Assembly (NCBI GenBank): GCA_050014415.1
Contig: JBEKDJ010000023.1
Location: forward strand, 1-26,178
Source: JBEKDJ01 sp050014415
Lineage (GTDB): Bacteria > Desulfobacterota > BSN033 > UBA1163
Reading direction: 5' to 3'
Length of the DNA stretch: 26,178 nucleotides
Shown here: piece by piece, positions 24,281-26,178 of the stretch
How positions within the stretch are numbered: position 1 is the first letter of the stretch
How the letters are laid out: each line of letters opens with the position of its first letter
Made by a program: the position numbers and the translations under genes
Notes under the pieces: model-generated
What the model was told of the DNA's origin: nothing
Database searches by the model: none
Seen by the model: the letters and a program-made list of their open reading frames with translations, nothing else

Positions 24281-25063
24281 ATGCTACTTGATGAAAAAAT
24301 AATTACACAGGCGATTATCGATCGATACTTCCAGAAATTGAAAGAGAACCTCTCTGTGGATGTGGCGGTTGTTGGAGGCGGCCCATCCGGTCTGGTCTGT
24401 TCCTATGTTCTTGCCAAGAATGGATTCAAGGTTACTCTCTTCGAAAGAAAACTTTCGATCGGGGGCGGAATGTGGGGTGGAGGAATGATGTTCAATGAGA
24501 TCGTTGTCCAAGAAGAGGGGAAGAGAATCCTCGATGAATTTGAAATTCGATCCCATCTCTATCAGGGAGGCTACTACACTGCGGATTCTGTTGAAGCCAT
24601 CTCAACCCTCTGTTCGAAGACAGTAAGGTCAGGGGTAACGATTTTTAACCTTGTCAGTGCCGAGGATCTTATCCTTCGAGACAATCGTGTCACCGGCCTT
24701 GTCCTTAATTGGACAGCCGTGGAGATGGCCAATTTGCATGTCGATCCTTTGACCGTTCAATCCAAATTCGTCGTCGATACCACAGGCCACGCCACAGAGG
24801 TCGTTGCCACCCTTCAGAAGAAAAATGATATCAGACTTTTTACTGCGACAGGCAAGATTGTAGGCGAGAAATCCCTGTGGGCAGAGGCAGCCGAGAGGGA
24901 TACGATGGCCAATACGAAGGAGGTCTTCCCAGGGCTTTATGTGGCGGGCATGGCGGCCAATGCTACCTTCGGGTCCTATCGAATGGGGCCCATCTTCGGG
25001 GGGATGCTCCTTTCGGGTGAGAAGGTAGCTGCCCTGATTACAGAAGAGTTAAGGAAGAAATAG
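24281..25063 (+). CDS. thi4: Sulfide-dependent thiazole synthase Thi4 (archaeal type)
   Basis: Thi4 makes the thiazole moiety of thiamin from NAD and glycine. The 260-residue protein has an FAD/NAD-binding VVGGGPSG (30-37), ERKLSIGGGMWGGGMMFNEIVV, and a closing GMAANATFGSYRMGPIFGGMLLSG. In yeast Thi4 a Cys gives up its sulfur in a single turnover; here the matching site is His153 in ANLHVDPLTV, as in methanogen enzymes that use free sulfide catalytically. The start is fixed by AAGGAGG at 5 nt from ATG 24281; ATG 24257 is upstream of that site. It is under the TPP riboswitch and precedes thiDN. Confidence 0.93.
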   Translation: MLLDEKIITQAIIDRYFQKLKENLSVDVAVVGGGPSGLVCSYVLAKNGFKVTLFERKLSIGGGMWGGGMMFNEIVVQEEGKRILDEFEIRSHLYQGGYYTADSVEAISTLCSKTVRSGVTIFNLVSAEDLILRDNRVTGLVLNWTAVEMANLHVDPLTVQSKFVVDTTGHATEVVATLQKKNDIRLFTATGKIVGEKSLWAEAAERDTMANTKEVFPGLYVAGMAANATFGSYRMGPIFGGMLLSGEKVAALITEELRKK

Positions 25064-25262
25064 TCAGTTTCACCCCCACTTTCACCCTCCCCCATCGAAA
25101 AGGAGGGTGGGTAATGAGAATATAGAATACCACTGTAAATTTCCTTCACCGTGTCCTTTGCCTGCACGGTTCAAAGCCTGGTGGGAGAGGGCTTCGTCGT
25201 GAGACTCCGGCGCGAGGTCAGCCGAACGATCAGGATGTGGGGGATGGCCCGAGGGGATCGAA
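25064..25262 (+). other. thi4-thiDN gap with G-rich hairpins
   Basis: CACCCTCC (25083-25090) and GGAGGGTG (25102-25109) form a perfect 8-bp hairpin of the CCCTCC type seen at 18829. Further on ACCGTG (25148-25153) pairs with CACGGT (25165-25170), AAGCC with GGCTT, and CGGC with GCCG. The last 120 bases are G-rich and look structured, but match no RNA family I can name. The thiDN ribosome site (AGGGGA) ends the gap. Confidence 0.45.
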
Positions 25263-25988
25263 TTGAAGCGAATACTGACGATTGCAGGATCGGATTCTGG
25301 AGGCGGGGCCGGGATTCAAGCGGACCTTAAGACCATCACCTTGCTTGGCGGCTATGGGATGAGCGTCATCACAGCCCTCACCGCACAGAATACCATAGGG
25401 GTTCAGGCGATCCGTGAGATTCCTGCCTCATTTGTTGCGGCGCAGATCGATTCCGTCCTCTCCGACATTGGCGCAGATGCCATCAAGACAGGGATGCTGG
25501 CGAATCAAGAGATTATTGAGGTCGTATCCAGAAAGATCAAACTGTATAAAGTCAAGAAGGTAGTAGTGGATCCGGTGATGGTCTCAAAGAGCGGGGCCTC
25601 CCTTCTTCGCAAGGATGCCCAAGAGACACTCATCAAAAAAATGATCCCTATTGCATGGGTGGTTACGCCGAATCTTATGGAGGCGTCGGTCCTCACCGGA
25701 TTAAAGGTAAGCTCTCTTGAGGGGATGAAGAAAGCCGCTCATCGAATTTACAAATTGGGAGCAAAACATGTGGTGGTGAAGGGAGGTCACTTAAGAGGAA
25801 TGGCCGTTGATCTCCTTTATGACGGCAAGCATTTCATGGAGATGGAAGGACCGAGGATTGAGACGAAGAATACTCATGGAACAGGTTGTACCTTTGCTTC
25901 AGCGATCGCAACTCTTTTGGCGGTTGTACCTTTGCTTCAGCGATCGCAACTCTTTTGGCCAGAGGGAACACTGTTCCGGAGGCAGTGA
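25263..25988 (+). CDS. thiD: ThiD (HMP/HMP-P kinase) domain, frameshifted after residue 220
   Basis: ThiD phosphorylates hydroxymethylpyrimidine twice for thiamin synthesis. The start is TTG at 25263, with AGGGGA about 6 nt upstream and the exact family N-terminus LTIAGSDSGGGAGIQADLK. VVDPVMVSKSG, TPNLMEASVLTG, VVVKGGH and the anion-hole GTGCTFASA with catalytic C209 are present. After A220 the frame changes because of the 38-bp duplication, and 21 unrelated residues lead to a stop. The last kinase helix is therefore lost and the fused ThiN domain is not reached. Whether this truncated kinase works is unclear. It is probably co-transcribed with thi4. Confidence 0.9.
   Translation: MKRILTIAGSDSGGGAGIQADLKTITLLGGYGMSVITALTAQNTIGVQAIREIPASFVAAQIDSVLSDIGADAIKTGMLANQEIIEVVSRKIKLYKVKKVVVDPVMVSKSGASLLRKDAQETLIKKMIPIAWVVTPNLMEASVLTGLKVSSLEGMKKAAHRIYKLGAKHVVVKGGHLRGMAVDLLYDGKHFMEMEGPRIETKNTHGTGCTFASAIATLLAVVPLLQRSQLFWPEGTLFRRQ
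25884..25959 (+). repeat. Perfect 38-bp tandem duplication inside thiDN
   Basis: Bases 25884-25921 and 25922-25959 are identical. The unit spans the GCTFASAIATLLA coding stretch and contains CAGCGATCGC. As 38 is not a multiple of three, the second copy shifts the frame; deleting either copy gives an uninterrupted reading frame from 25263 to the window end. Confidence 0.97.
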
Positions 25989-26178
25989 GACGGGCAAAGA
26001 CCTTCACCACCATGGCCATCCAGTCCGGTCTCAACCTCGGCGAAGGATATGGGCCCACCAACCCTTCTGCTTATGTCCTCAGGGAGATGGAGCGGTATCA
26101 GATCATCCAGGAGTTAAAGAAAGCAGTGGAGGTGTTGAAAGAGGAAAAGGTCGGACACCTCATTCCTGAAGTGTCTTC
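25922..26178 (+). pseudogene. thiN: Out-of-frame end of ThiD and start of a ThiN domain, cut by the window
   Basis: From the second repeat copy the shifted frame reads GCTFASAIATLLARGNTVPE, then RRAKTFTTMAIQSG and GEGYGPTNPSAY, the normal ThiD end. It continues with ERYQIIQELKKAVEVLKEEK and GHLIPEVS, the usual entry into a ThiN domain (thiamin-phosphate synthase unrelated to ThiE). The intact gene would be a ThiD-ThiN fusion, as is common in archaea and some anaerobic bacteria. It stays open to the window edge. Internal ATGs (for example in FTTMAIQ or REMERYQ) might allow ThiN to be made alone, but no strong ribosome site was noted. Confidence 0.85.

Noticed and set aside
23857..24282. A 141-codon minus-strand frame across the thi control region
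   Set aside because: It covers the promoter, TPP riboswitch and terminator in antisense and has no protein features.
25147..25230. Group II intron domains V-VI
   Set aside because: Only the ACCGTG/CACGGT stem and ACGGTTC resemble domain V; the AGC triad and loop are not recognisable and no intron protein is nearby.
25064..25262. Cobalamin or second TPP riboswitch in the thi4-thiDN gap
   Set aside because: The conserved blocks of either class (for example CTGAGA with ACCTG, or the B12 box) are not present.
25807..26169. A 120-codon frame overlapping the end of thiD
   Set aside because: It is neither the ThiD frame nor the restored ThiN frame, and its residues match nothing; a shadow kept open by the duplication.

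Overview
The window reads as chromosomal DNA of an anaerobic bacterium, most likely a deltaproteobacterium in the broad sense (Desulfobacterota, syntroph or sulfate-reducer-like). The reasons are the gene order ffh-rpsP-khpA-rimM-trmD-SPOUT methyltransferase-rplS-rnhB-yraN, a C-terminal piece of a tungsten aldehyde:ferredoxin oxidoreductase, a divergent membrane pyrophosphatase, a corrinoid-methyltransferase-like UroD protein, an LL-diaminopimelate aminotransferase, and a Thi4 with His at the sulfur-donor position, which suits a sulfide-rich anoxic cell. No lineage-specific marker was available to name a genus.

Layout. 1-1705 (minus): a sigma-54-dependent response regulator followed by a small one-helix membrane protein and the first codons of another gene. 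1849-2868 (plus, divergent): a response regulator with an HD-GYP c-di-GMP phosphodiesterase domain. 3223-7110 (plus): a TGS-domain GTPase, a DUF3108 protein with a twin-arginine signal, a small DUF4911-like protein and TldD. 7204-9774 (minus): a dapL-type aminotransferase followed by a CorC/HlyC-type CBS membrane protein. 9996-12013 (plus): a lipoprotein that joins a BamD-like TPR region to an LptA/OstA domain, translationally coupled to a small NTF2-like exported protein. It has its own promoter and a strong terminator. 12226-18214 (plus): the conserved translation and secretion operon ffh to yraN, with a canonical TTGACA-17-TAAAAT promoter. 18288-20874 (minus): a decaying region with two gene remnants (flavin oxidoreductase, aldehyde ferredoxin oxidoreductase) behind an intact UroD-like gene. 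21210-23732 (minus): membrane pyrophosphatase with promoter and terminator. 23984-26178 (plus): a thiamin locus with promoter, TPP riboswitch, attenuator-type terminator, sulfide-type thi4, then a thiD-thiN fusion gene broken by a perfect 38-bp tandem duplication and cut by the window end.

The signal that ordinary genes do not explain is the intergenic DNA. Almost every gap holds degenerate phrase-like repeats, for example AAATCTGAAATTCGAAA (identical 17-mers 10 kb apart), GCGGATTGC, GTTCGGAGTGATA, TTCTGCC and TGCCGTGTGG. One phrase array forms the last ~27 codons of trmD. Just after it, a 14-bp piece of the same vocabulary sits inside one arm of an otherwise perfect 15-bp hairpin, as if inserted. 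These repeats, the BamD-LptA fusion and the duplicated thiDN are the main points for follow-up. No tRNA, rRNA, CRISPR array, intact transposase or phage gene was seen.
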